A stretch of DNA of 42,504 bases, taken from positions 1-42,504 of the IMG/VR virus record IMGVR_UViG_3300013233_000123; one strand, written 5' to 3'. This stretch comes from a virus. The notes beneath the pieces were generated by a model that saw nothing but the letters and a program-made list of their open reading frames with translations, had not been told where the DNA came from and made no database searches. The stretch's first letter is position 1. The number at the start of each line of letters is the position of its first letter. The translations under genes and the position numbers were made by a program. Of the stretch, positions 1 to 6,232 are shown piece after piece.

Positions 1-2
1 AG

Positions 3-236
3 ATTGTTGCCCTTAAAGGGAAGGTGTCTCAGCGGAAGTTGGCGGCGATGTATGATGTGTCTAGGCGATTGATAGGGTTTATTCATAATCCAGAGTCTGC
101 GGCTAGGAATTATCAGCGTAGGGTCGAGGCTGGGGGTTCTAAGCAGTATTATAATAAGGATACATGGGCTGAGACTATGAAGAAGCATCGGCATTATAAA
201 AGGGCTTTGGTTAATGAAGGAAAGATTGACTATTGA
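3..236 (+). CDS. Helix-turn-helix protein, 5' end outside window
   Basis: The reading frame is open from the first complete codon at base 3, so the start probably lies upstream; a GTG at 24 is an internal alternative with no clear ribosome site. The visible 77 residues contain a helix-turn-helix pattern (KVSQRKLAAMYDVSRRLIGFI), followed by a charged, Tyr- and Lys-rich tail. This pattern occurs in small phage DNA-binding proteins. Whether it is a regulator or a small terminase-like protein cannot be decided. The first of three similar promoters overlaps its stop codon, so the genes downstream probably begin a new transcript. Confidence 0.6.
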   Translation: MVALKGKVSQRKLAAMYDVSRRLIGFIHNPESAARNYQRRVEAGGSKQYYNKDTWAETMKKHRHYKRALVNEGKIDY

Positions 237-261
237 CAAGTGATTATAAGAGGTGTAGTCT
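233..261 (+). promoter_or_regulatory. Sigma-70-like promoter P1
   Basis: TTGACA (233-238) is a perfect -35 box. A 17-base spacer follows, then a weak -10 TAGTCT (256-261) directly preceded by TG. The block TTGACAAGTGAT and the bases after it closely match the site at 2886, and the site at 4781 shares TTGACAAGT. The repeat in three places ahead of gene starts is the main support. It would drive the genes from 294 onward. Confidence 0.65.
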
Positions 262-293
262 TCCCCATATAGAGATGACACGGAGGTTCAACT

Positions 294-524
294 ATGAAAA
301 GAAAGGGTATTAAAGATTCAAAAGGTGTGGCACTTCATTATGGGGATAAGGTAACGGCAGTAGAAGGGACACCCTCTGAATGGTTAGCCCGTGGTCGCGA
401 GGGGGTAATCTGTGAACTTAGGGATGTCAGTGATGCCTGCGCTAATAACTTACTTAGATGGGGTTATGAGACCATCACTATGGGGTTTTACCCAGAGAAT
501 GTTTCTAAGGTTGGGGTAGCATGA
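294..524 (+). CDS. Small phage protein of unknown function
   Basis: 76 residues. The start is fixed by a good Shine-Dalgarno site (ACGGAGG) seven bases upstream of the ATG. It is the first gene behind promoter P1. The centre (GDKVTAVEG, then GREGVICEL) has the look of a small beta-barrel such as an SH3/KOW-like fold, but this is only an impression. No catalytic motif, signal peptide or membrane segment is seen. Its stop overlaps a possible 24-residue gene at 521. Confidence 0.65.
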   Translation: MKRKGIKDSKGVALHYGDKVTAVEGTPSEWLARGREGVICELRDVSDACANNLLRWGYETITMGFYPENVSKVGVA

Positions 525-595
525 ATAAGCTAGAAGTTAATATCAAAGCAGCTAAGCTGTTGCTGCGGCTGTTATGGATGTGGATGGATGAGTAA
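521..595 (+). CDS. Possible 24-residue leader or microprotein
   Basis: An ATG overlaps the stop of the preceding gene as ATGA and runs 24 codons to a TAA that overlaps the start region of the gene at 588. The peptide is amphipathic, with a Leu/Trp-rich end (LLLRLLWMWMDE). It could be a real micropeptide or simply a coupling ORF that carries ribosomes from 524 to 588. The only upstream purine run is GGTTGGGG. The call rests on the overlaps alone. Confidence 0.3.
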   Translation: MNKLEVNIKAAKLLLRLLWMWMDE

Positions 596-836
596 ACTAA
601 TTATAAAAACTGTATGCCCTAGATGCAGTCGTCCAGATTATAGCTCTCCAGATGCTTATGCAGAGTATTACATGATTAAGAGGATTACTATTGAGGTAGC
701 AGACCATCTTAGGTATTCAAGCGACATAATCAATCGAATGAAACTTGATGATTATGATAAAGTTTACCGATGGTGTGAGACTGATTTTCAGAGAAAGAAT
801 ATTAGTCAAGAATTGATGGAGGTGAGTGATGAGTGA
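588..836 (+). CDS. Small hypothetical protein with N-terminal CPRC motif
   Basis: 82 residues. Cys10 and Cys13 (CPRC) could form half of a zinc site; a further Cys lies near the C-terminus in RWCETDF. The rest is helical and charged. The ribosome site is weak (GGATGTGGATGG), which fits coupling to the small ORF at 521. It overlaps the next gene by eight bases. Function is not recognised. Confidence 0.6.
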   Translation: MSKLIIKTVCPRCSRPDYSSPDAYAEYYMIKRITIEVADHLRYSSDIINRMKLDDYDKVYRWCETDFQRKNISQELMEVSDE

Positions 837-1134
837 AGCTTGGGACTGGTATTTACGCCAAAAAGAAGGGGCTAAGAATAAATGGGAAGAACAAATCAGA
901 AGCGTTAATGAAACAACAAATATCCCACAACATATCTTAGCCATTAAATTATGCAGTGATGACTTGTCTGAGAAAGATGTAGGTACAATAATATTCACAG
1001 AGCGGCATGTTAATCAACTCATGTTACTAGCCTACAATATAGGCGTGAGCAATGCCCGTTCGACTAACACAGATGTTGATAAAGCTATTAAAGAAGCATT
1101 TAGAGACGCAGTAGAGAAGTGTTTGGAGGATTAA
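829..1134 (+). CDS. Small hypothetical protein
   Basis: 101 residues from the ATG at 829, chosen because GGAGGTGA lies directly upstream at good spacing; a GTG at 826 is a poorer alternative. It is charged and helix-rich (WDWYLRQKEGAKNKWEEQI). Later segments such as MLLAYNIGVSNARS and AIKEAFRDAVEKCLED resemble small phage accessory proteins. No enzyme motif or membrane segment is seen. It is part of the 294-2883 gene string. Confidence 0.6.
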   Translation: MSEAWDWYLRQKEGAKNKWEEQIRSVNETTNIPQHILAIKLCSDDLSEKDVGTIIFTERHVNQLMLLAYNIGVSNARSTNTDVDKAIKEAFRDAVEKCLED

Positions 1135-1160
1135 ACTAACGATAGTTGAAGGAGATTATA

Positions 1161-1460
1161 ATGAATACTGAAACAAAATATTTTTTACGACACAAAGAAA
1201 CAAAACTACCTGCAACTTATGACACTGAGTCTAATGCAGATGGAGATTTTTGTGTGTCAGTACAGCACACATTAGGTAAACCTTACGAGGGCGACCCAGT
1301 TTGGTATGCAGATACAAAAGAGGGTGCAGAACTTGCGCGAGTAACACATACAGGTTGGTATAATGCTGACATGGCTACTCCTAGTCATTCTAGCTGTTTT
1401 AAATCAGACGACTATGAAGTTGTTAAACGAGTTTTTACCTATACAGACGAGTTGGCATAG
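1161..1460 (+). CDS. Small hypothetical protein
   Basis: 99 residues from the ATG at 1161, preceded by AAGGAGATT at good distance; an upstream TTG at 1146 has no such site. The protein starts MNTETKYFLRHKETKLPATY and is rich in aromatic and acidic residues, with segments such as GDPVWYADTKEGAELARV suggesting a small globular beta-rich fold. It sits eight bases before thymidylate synthase in the same direction, so it may share that transcript. Function unknown. Confidence 0.6.
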   Translation: MNTETKYFLRHKETKLPATYDTESNADGDFCVSVQHTLGKPYEGDPVWYADTKEGAELARVTHTGWYNADMATPSHSSCFKSDDYEVVKRVFTYTDELA

Positions 1461-1468
1461 GAGATTAA

Positions 1469-2419
1469 ATGAGACAATATTTAGATATTATCAAAGAAGT
1501 TTTGCAAGAGGGTGTTACGCGAGGAAATAGAACCAATCAAAATGATATGTTTATACCCTCAGCTACCATTAAAGTAGATTTGCGTAGTGGCTTCCCTGCA
1601 TTAACTACCAAGCAATTATTCTATAAACAATCTATCGGTGAAATCATTGGATTCCTTCGTGGTTATGATAATGCGGAAGACTTTAGAGCCTTGGGGTGCA
1701 ATATTTGGAATAGTGATGCTAATGAAAATAAAACTTGGTTAGCTAGTCCTTATCGTAAAGGTAAAGATGACTTAGGTAAGATTTATGGCAATACATGGCG
1801 TAAGCGGACAGTGTATAAAGAATCTGCAAGCACCTCAGAGAATTTATATTTAGAAAAGAACGGATATTCCCTAATTTCAGATGAGTATATCTATTCTAAA
1901 GACATTGACCAACTTCACGATGTCGTGGACGCAATTATCAATAATCCTAATAGTCGCCGCATTATCATGCACGCATGGTTTCCAGAATTATTTGATGAAT
2001 GTGCCTTACCAGCATGTCATGTACTGTACCGCTTCATCCCCGATGAAAAGAATCGTGTACTTCACATGACTATGTTTCAGCGTAGTTGTGACCTATTCTT
2101 GGGAGTGCCTTTCAATTTGTTTGGTAGTTCCTTATTACTTGCTTTGATTGCAAAAGCTACAGGCTACACAGCAGGAACATTCACACATCAAATGGCGGAT
2201 GTTCACTTGTATGACAAGGCAGTAGAACAAGCTAAGATTCAAGTTGCACGAGAACCTATGATGCTACCAATGCTTCGTATTCATAAAACTGGGGGGGAGT
2301 GCACCACCACTGATGCAGCACTTGAATGGTTGGAAGGGGTAGAACCACAGGATATAGAACTAGCACATTATAAGCATCACCCTAGATTAGAGCGTGTAGA
2401 GATGGCACAGGAGAAATAA
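1469..2419 (+). CDS. thyA: Thymidylate synthase (ThyA type)
   Basis: 316 residues; methylates dUMP to dTMP using methylenetetrahydrofolate, raising the thymidine supply for phage DNA synthesis. Hallmarks in order: N-terminal RGNRTNQ (18-24), the arginine pair SRR (162-164), the active-site loop ALPACH with catalytic Cys183, QRSCDLFLGVPFN (204-216) binding dUMP, and the HLYDK segment (247). The usual LPPCH is LPACH here, a mild substitution next to the nucleophile. Length is somewhat above the bacterial enzyme, the extra residues lying around 115-145. AGGAGATTAA precedes the ATG. It complements the dUTPase at 6233, which makes dUMP. Confidence 0.95.
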   Translation: MRQYLDIIKEVLQEGVTRGNRTNQNDMFIPSATIKVDLRSGFPALTTKQLFYKQSIGEIIGFLRGYDNAEDFRALGCNIWNSDANENKTWLASPYRKGKDDLGKIYGNTWRKRTVYKESASTSENLYLEKNGYSLISDEYIYSKDIDQLHDVVDAIINNPNSRRIIMHAWFPELFDECALPACHVLYRFIPDEKNRVLHMTMFQRSCDLFLGVPFNLFGSSLLLALIAKATGYTAGTFTHQMADVHLYDKAVEQAKIQVAREPMMLPMLRIHKTGGECTTTDAALEWLEGVEPQDIELAHYKHHPRLERVEMAQEK

Positions 2420-2683
2420 ATGAAAAAGATTATTATTTTAACAAGTATTGCAGTTATGGTAATGGCAACTACCGCAGAAGCAGGCATATTAAGTGCCTTG
2501 CGTAGCTCTAGTTGGGAAACCAAAAAGACTAACCACTATATGATTGAAACTATGAACTTCAATGTCAGAGTCTATGAATGGACACCTAATGATAATAAAA
2601 ATATTCGCTGTGTCTTTGCAGCAGGTAATGAAAATTCTTCGGGTGTGGCCTGCTATCCTGTAGATTCTAGTAAGGTGAAATAA
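2420..2683 (+). CDS. Small secreted or periplasmic protein
   Basis: 87 residues. The first 22 residues form a typical signal peptide: KK, a hydrophobic core (IIILTSIAVMVMATT) and an AEAG cleavage-like site. The mature part is about 65 residues with two Cys (IRCVFAAG and GVACYP) that could form a disulphide. It begins at the base after the thymidylate synthase stop and is translationally coupled to the next gene by TAATG. An exported phage protein of this size could act on the host envelope or block superinfection, but nothing specific is seen. Confidence 0.65.
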   Translation: MKKIIILTSIAVMVMATTAEAGILSALRSSSWETKKTNHYMIETMNFNVRVYEWTPNDNKNIRCVFAAGNENSSGVACYPVDSSKVK

Positions 2684-2883
2684 TGCCAGCCCTAGTCCCC
2701 AAAGATAATACGATAGAGATTAAAAAAGATGCCCCTGTGAAGGTTCGGGATACTACCAACTCCCCTTGGATTGTAAGGCATTACGCGGGGGTGGTGGAAG
2801 GCCAACAGTCAGCCTATGAGGGAGGGAAAACATCCTACACCACTACTGAAACTATCCCTTGGAAATATATTAAACGATTATAA
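2683..2883 (+). CDS. Small hypothetical protein
   Basis: 66 residues, start overlapping the previous stop as TAATG. It is beta-rich and polar (NTIEIKKDAPVKVRDTTNSP), ends in PWKYIKRL and has no signal peptide or metal motif. It closes the first accessory gene string: promoter P2 begins two bases after its stop. Confidence 0.55.
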   Translation: MPALVPKDNTIEIKKDAPVKVRDTTNSPWIVRHYAGVVEGQQSAYEGGKTSYTTTETIPWKYIKRL

Positions 2884-2885
2884 GC

Positions 2886-2914
2886 TTGACAAGTGATGAT
2901 ATGTAGTGTAGCTT
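2886..2914 (+). promoter_or_regulatory. Sigma-70-like promoter P2 with leader hairpin
   Basis: TTGACA (2886-2891), a 17-base spacer ending in GTG, and TAGCTT (2909-2914) as a weak -10. It is nearly a copy of P1, including the run after the -10. The untranslated leader holds a short hairpin (GGAGT 2925-2929 with ACTCC 2933-2937) and then ACACGGAGGT, also seen upstream of the gene at 294. It would drive the peptidase gene at 2971. Confidence 0.65.
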
Positions 2915-2970
2915 TCCCTACATGGGAGTGAGACTCCTAACAACTTATAGACTACACGGAGGTAGTATTT

Positions 2971-3933
2971 ATGAAATTATTAAAAGAACTTATGGCAACC
3001 ACAACCCCAGCGGGATTTGAAAAACCTGTACGGGATATTGTGTTGCGAGAAGTTCTAAAAGCAGACCATGAATTTATTGTAGACACCAAAGGCAATGTTA
3101 TTGTTACTATTGGTAAGACTAAGAGCCTATTCCTATCGCATATGGATTCAGTGCATAATGATAGCCCTATGATGTTCACCTTAGATAATAAGGGGATTAT
3201 GGGATTACACCCAGATTGTAAACAGCGTGCGTTAGGCGCGGATGATAAAGCAGGTGTTAGGGTAATGTTAGAAATGATTAGCAACCATATCACTGGATTA
3301 TATGCTTTTTGTGTTGAGGAGGAGGTTGGCTGCGTTGGCTCTGGGTTTTTGAATGAAACATTAGACCTTACAGGTATTACCCAAGCTATCTCATTTGATA
3401 GGCGTGGTACGAGTTCTATTATCACTACAATGATGCAAGGAGAGTGTTGCTCTAAGGGGTTTGCTAAATCGTTAATTAAAAGCCTTAATAAAGGGGCGGT
3501 TAATCACGCATGGACACAAGACCCCACAGGGTCAGTGACAGATTCTATGTCATTCTGTGATAAAGTAATCAATTATACTAATATTTCAGTAGGGTATTAC
3601 AATGAGCATTCCAAGAAAGAGACTTTGGATACTTACTACCTACTAGAAGTGTTGATGCCAGCGGCTCTGCAAGTATCTTGGGAATTATTATCAGAGGAAG
3701 CCCCAACCCCCTACATTGATACATGGGAAGAGCCCTATAACTTAGGGGATACTTTATGGGGGTATTTCTCTGACCATGCAGGGGAAACCTTCACATCTGA
3801 GGAAGTGGTAGCTATTATTGAGGCCGCAGAGTTAGGACAGCCCCTAGGAGCTACTTATGAGGGGTCAGAGGGTAGTAACAGCCTGTTAGACCCTATAGAG
3901 ATGGATAACGCATTATTGAGGTACGGACTATGA
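2971..3933 (+). CDS. Clan MH zinc metallopeptidase (M42/M20/M28-like)
   Basis: 320 residues. The di-zinc aminopeptidase pattern is complete: LSHMDS (His57, Asp59), GADDKAG (Asp91 bridging), CVEEEVGCVGS (Glu116-118, general base and ligand), SFDRRG (Asp143) and NEHS (His213). TDSMSF (190-195) resembles the substrate-side loop of the family. The C-terminal 75 residues are acidic and not part of the core. CACGGAGG precedes the ATG. Such enzymes hydrolyse short peptides; in a phage this could recycle amino acids or process a host or phage peptide, which is not determined. Coupled to the next gene by ATGA. Confidence 0.8.
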   Translation: MKLLKELMATTTPAGFEKPVRDIVLREVLKADHEFIVDTKGNVIVTIGKTKSLFLSHMDSVHNDSPMMFTLDNKGIMGLHPDCKQRALGADDKAGVRVMLEMISNHITGLYAFCVEEEVGCVGSGFLNETLDLTGITQAISFDRRGTSSIITTMMQGECCSKGFAKSLIKSLNKGAVNHAWTQDPTGSVTDSMSFCDKVINYTNISVGYYNEHSKKETLDTYYLLEVLMPAALQVSWELLSEEAPTPYIDTWEEPYNLGDTLWGYFSDHAGETFTSEEVVAIIEAAELGQPLGATYEGSEGSNSLLDPIEMDNALLRYGL

Positions 3934-4184
3934 GTAATAATCAAGATTTGGTGGAACGAGCGGAGAGTATTCTTAGTAAAATGGTAACGGATAGGCTATC
4001 CACCCCTCTAAGACTACTAGATAAGACAGTAACCCTTCAGATTATAACTGAGTATTTACATCTAGCAGGGTTTAATACAACCCCTACAGCTAGAGGGTAT
4101 GTTATCTCTTTTAAGGGGGATATTGTTGGCAATGCTGACCCTAAACATAAAGTAATGGTAGATGGCATTTGTGTTTATGGGTAA
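3930..4184 (+). CDS. Small hypothetical protein
   Basis: 84 residues, start overlapping the peptidase stop (ATGA). The N-terminal half is helical (LVERAESILSKMVTDRL) and the C-terminal half beta-rich (ARGYVISFKGDIVG). The latter resembles a small phage accessory fold with no recognised activity. Its end overlaps a 43-residue membrane protein gene in another frame. Confidence 0.55.
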   Translation: MSNNQDLVERAESILSKMVTDRLSTPLRLLDKTVTLQIITEYLHLAGFNTTPTARGYVISFKGDIVGNADPKHKVMVDGICVYG

Positions 4185-4308
4185 TCTAATAAAACTTCTC
4201 ACAGCTACTCTATTTACTGCCTTGGCTGTAGGGTTCATCGGATTTTTAGTAGGAGTGTTTATTGCTGCTACTATTGTCCCTATCAATTTTGTTTTGGAGT
4301 ATCTGTGA
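4177..4308 (+). CDS. 43-residue single-pass membrane protein
   Basis: The start ATG lies inside the end of the preceding gene (eight-base overlap). The product is almost entirely hydrophobic after MGNLIKLL, with a Gly-containing transmembrane stretch (FTALAVGFIGFLVGVFIAA) spanning about residues 13-31. The stop overlaps the ATG of the ParB-like gene, so the three genes are chained by overlaps. A membrane microprotein is clear; its job (envelope modification, exclusion) is not. Confidence 0.55.
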   Translation: MGNLIKLLTATLFTALAVGFIGFLVGVFIAATIVPINFVLEYL

Positions 4309-4778
4309 TGCAGTTAGAGATTATACCTATTAGTGACCTTAAACCTAGTTTATATAATGCTAGAACCCACTCAGACACTCAGATAGACCAGCTATGCGCT
4401 TCTATTAGAGAGTTTGGCTTCAATAACCCTTTAATTATTGATGAAACTACTACTTTAATTGCGGGGCATGGTAGGTTAGATGCCGCCATTAGTATGGGGC
4501 TTACAGAATTACCTTGCGTTAGGGTGGTAGGGCTAACCCCTACCCAGAAAAGGGCATATATCATAGCTGATAATAAATTAGCCTTAAACTCAGAGTGGAA
4601 CTATGATTTACTAGCGTCAGAGCTTGATTTTATTGGTTCCTGTTCTGCTGATATAGATTTCAATATAACAGGGTTTGAGTTAGATGATTTATCTCCTCCA
4701 GCCACAGACCTTGATACCCCCGCCCCTAAGAAAGAGAAACCCTCTAAGGTGTGCAAAAATTGTGGAGAGATTATTTAG
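4308..4778 (+). CDS. Orphan ParB/Srx-like nuclease-domain protein
   Basis: 156 residues from the ATG at 4308, with TTGGAG upstream; a GTG one codon earlier is possible. The ParB N-terminal fold is clear: LKPSLYNARTHSD, then IREFGFNNPLI, LIAGHGRLDAA (the GHGR loop) and ITGFELDDL near the end of the domain. Members often form the front part of phage DNA methyltransferases, where ADNKLALNSEW links to the methylase. Here the methylase is missing and the chain ends in a basic tail with CKNCGEII, a possible half zinc knuckle. It may be a decapitated methylase, a DNA-binding protein or a nuclease; in the wider superfamily the fold can act as a CTPase or a nuclease. Confidence 0.75.
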   Translation: MQLEIIPISDLKPSLYNARTHSDTQIDQLCASIREFGFNNPLIIDETTTLIAGHGRLDAAISMGLTELPCVRVVGLTPTQKRAYIIADNKLALNSEWNYDLLASELDFIGSCSADIDFNITGFELDDLSPPATDLDTPAPKKEKPSKVCKNCGEII

Positions 4779-4780
4779 GT

Positions 4781-4809
4781 TTGACAAGTACTCTATAAAA
4801 CTGTACTAT
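4781..4809 (+). promoter_or_regulatory. Sigma-70-like promoter P3
   Basis: TTGACA (4781-4786), a 17-base spacer ending in CTG, and TACTAT (4804-4809), the best -10 of the three. It shares TTGACAAGT with P1 and P2. It lies just after the ParB-like gene and 27 bases before the next start. Confidence 0.7.
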
Positions 4810-4835
4810 TCGATTATGGCCGTAGGGGGATAAAC

Positions 4836-5006
4836 ATGAATTGGAAACATTGGGTGTATTTAAGTATGGCAGTTGGAAGTATTCTATGGGGACTTATAGC
4901 CCCTGTAAGTGAATACACAGAGTTTAACATATATAAGGGAGTGTGGATGTTAATTGCGGCATACCCATTATACATAATTATAGGGAAATTAGATGACAGA
5001 GTTTGA
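4836..5006 (+). CDS. 56-residue two-pass membrane protein
   Basis: ATG preceded by TAGGGGGA, first gene behind promoter P3. Two hydrophobic segments are separated by a short polar loop: WVYLSMAVGSILWGLIAPV (residues 6-24) and VWMLIAAYPLYIIIG (36-50). The size suggests a host-envelope or exclusion microprotein; holin-like genes are also this small, but its early position argues against lysis. It overlaps the next gene by 14 bases. Confidence 0.6.
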   Translation: MNWKHWVYLSMAVGSILWGLIAPVSEYTEFNIYKGVWMLIAAYPLYIIIGKLDDRV

Positions 5007-5172
5007 GGTTATTACTAAGAAGTATGTTAAATGCGCTAAATGTAAATCTATCATACCCGCCATTAGGGTTAAATCCCATGTGTGCTTTGTTACATCCAAA
5101 AAGATTGAAAAAAGGTCTATAAAGACTCTAACCGCAGGGCAAATAAATTATTTGGGAGATGTAGGCAAATGA
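4993..5172 (+). CDS. 59-residue zinc-ribbon-like protein
   Basis: The ATG lies inside the end of the previous gene. Cys14 and Cys17 (KCAKCK) and a later HVCF segment (His29, Cys31) could bind one zinc. The rest is basic. The stop overlaps the next ATG (ATGA), which keeps the small genes of this string translationally linked. Function unknown; nucleic-acid or protein binding is plausible from the fold type only. Confidence 0.55.
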   Translation: MTEFEVITKKYVKCAKCKSIIPAIRVKSHVCFVTSKKIEKRSIKTLTAGQINYLGDVGK

Positions 5173-5360
5173 TAGATATTAAAGAGAAGCCAAGACCCTC
5201 AATGGTGTGGTGTGATAAAGACCAGCAATTTAGAGCTCTGGGGGTAGTGTTGAGGTCTAAATGTAAATGTAAAGAGTGCGGGATTAACATGGAGACCTTT
5301 GCCCCTTTGGAGGGTGAGAAATTATCTGCACTGCGTAGATACTACAGGGAGAATACCTAG
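5169..5360 (+). CDS. 63-residue Cys-rich protein
   Basis: Starts within the previous stop. Cys residues at WCDKD, KCKCKEC and downstream suggest a zinc knuckle (CKCKECG about residues 32-38). The C-terminal half is charged (EKLSALRRYYRENT). It resembles the many small phage zinc proteins without assigned roles. Confidence 0.55.
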   Translation: MIDIKEKPRPSMVWCDKDQQFRALGVVLRSKCKCKECGINMETFAPLEGEKLSALRRYYRENT

Positions 5361-5362
5361 TT

Positions 5363-5545
5363 ATGGGATATAAAGTTGTGGCCACTTTTACTAGAGGAGA
5401 AGAACAAGAAGATATTTTAGTTGCTCAGTATGGGGGAGATATTGTAACCTCTGGGCGTAGGGCATTTGATAAAGTGCAAAAGTTATTGTCTCAAGCTGAT
5501 ACTAATGGGGTGCATGTACTGACCGCCAAGGTAGTGAGAGCTTAG
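5363..5545 (+). CDS. 60-residue hypothetical protein
   Basis: Last gene of the P3 string, two bases after the previous stop; the purine-rich AGGGAGAA lies upstream of its ATG. It is alpha/beta in character (YKVVATFTRG, then RRAFDKVQKLLSQA and VHVLTAKVV) with no motif recognised. A GC-rich hairpin follows it closely. Confidence 0.55.
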   Translation: MGYKVVATFTRGEEQEDILVAQYGGDIVTSGRRAFDKVQKLLSQADTNGVHVLTAKVVRA

Positions 5546-5560
5546 ACATTCCAGTTAAAT

Positions 5561-5604
5561 GGTGTCGCCCCACTCCCCCTCCCTCCTCTGGGCGGCATCA
5601 TTTA
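5561..5604 (+). terminator. GC-rich hairpin, likely terminator
   Basis: GGTGTCGCCC (5561-5570) pairs with GGGCGGCATC (5590-5599) through ten pairs, two of them G-U, over a 19-base pyrimidine-rich loop. ATTTATTC follows, a weak U-tract. It separates the early gene string from the tRNA cluster. Confidence 0.55.
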
Positions 5605-5633
5605 TTCAATTAAGTATGTTACTAATAATATAA

Positions 5634-5709
5634 GCTCAAATGGTATAATGGTTATTACACACGGCTCATAACCGTGATGATGTAGGTTCAAGTCCTACTT
5701 TGAGCACCA
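5634..5709 (+). tRNA. tRNA with CAT anticodon (Met or lysidine-modified Ile)
   Basis: Full cloverleaf: acceptor GCTCAAA with TTTGAGC, D arm GTATAATGGTTATTAC, anticodon stem CACGG/CCGTG around CTCATAA, T arm GTAGG-TTCAAGT-CCTAC, and an encoded CCA. The CAT anticodon fits elongator Met or Ile2; the sequence alone does not decide. The D arm is slightly short. Confidence 0.9.
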
Positions 5710-5710
5710 A

Positions 5711-5787
<77 letters not shown>

Positions 5788-6200
5788 GTTTAGGTTTCAA
5801 GAGCCTTAAATCGAGGCTCCGAGTCAGTGGGCAGGAGTTAAAATATAGTCGGGCGTACGATTGGTATTCTACGATACCATGTCCCACAAAACCGTAGGCG
5901 TGGAAGGACTGGGAGGTTTACCTTGTCGGACTATGCTATAACACTTAGAAGGCGCACTAAGCAAACGCATAGCCTTAACGGTCATCACGGATTATGACGG
6001 GTATAACGCACGCCCACAGTTACTATTGTTCCCTGCCAGTAGGGTGGCCTTTATAAAGAGAGGCTATGAACCAAGGGGTAGTTAAGAAGCTGCACTCAAG
6101 TGCGAGATTACCTTTGGTTGCCCCTACACGGGGGTATGACTTGCATAGAGGGTATCTGGGAGGCTCAATGAGGACTGGCTAGAGAACTATTGATTAAGCT
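5788..6200 (+). ncRNA. Candidate large structured RNA downstream of the tRNAs
   Basis: About 445 bases between tRNA-Arg and the dUTPase gene have no plausible gene but many helices. Local hairpins: GAGCCT/AGGCTC (5801/5814), TGGTAT/ATACCA (5862/5874), GTCAT/ATGAC (5981/5994), GCAC/GTGC (6092/6100) and CCCC/GGGG (6121/6130). Longer-range helices: ATAGTC/GACTAT (5845/5929), GGCGTG/CACGCC (5897/6009), CATAGCCT/AGGCTATG (5968/6061, eight perfect pairs) and AACCAA/TTGGTT (6069/6114); the last two abut and could stack. GTGGG (5827) can pair with 5883 or 6013, so alternative folds exist. Position beside phage tRNAs recalls giant phage RNAs such as GOLLD, but no signature of that class was verified. 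Ends are approximate. Confidence 0.55.
6092..6103 (+). repeat. GCACT/AGTGC inverted repeat, copy 1
   Basis: GCACTCAAGTGC inside the structured non-coding region. The same 12 bases recur at 34578, and longer hairpins with the same GCACT/AGTGC core occur at 14758 and 22668. As RNA it forms a GCAC/GTGC stem with a TCAA loop. Confidence 0.5.
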
Positions 6201-6232
6201 AGTGATTAAAAAATAACCAAGGAGATATAATT

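Noticed and set aside
3-236. Small terminase subunit at the left edge
   Set aside because: It has a helix-turn-helix, but the gene is cut and no large terminase follows; early promoters come next instead.
717-998. Minus-strand frame with hydrophobic stretch
   Set aside because: It opposes two overlapping genes with good ribosome sites and has none of its own.
5841-5940. Group I intron core (AAAATATAGTC and GGACTATGC resemble the S and R elements)
   Set aside because: The elements occur in reversed order, and neither flank interrupts a gene or tRNA. The match is explained by a simple ATAGTC/GACTAT helix.
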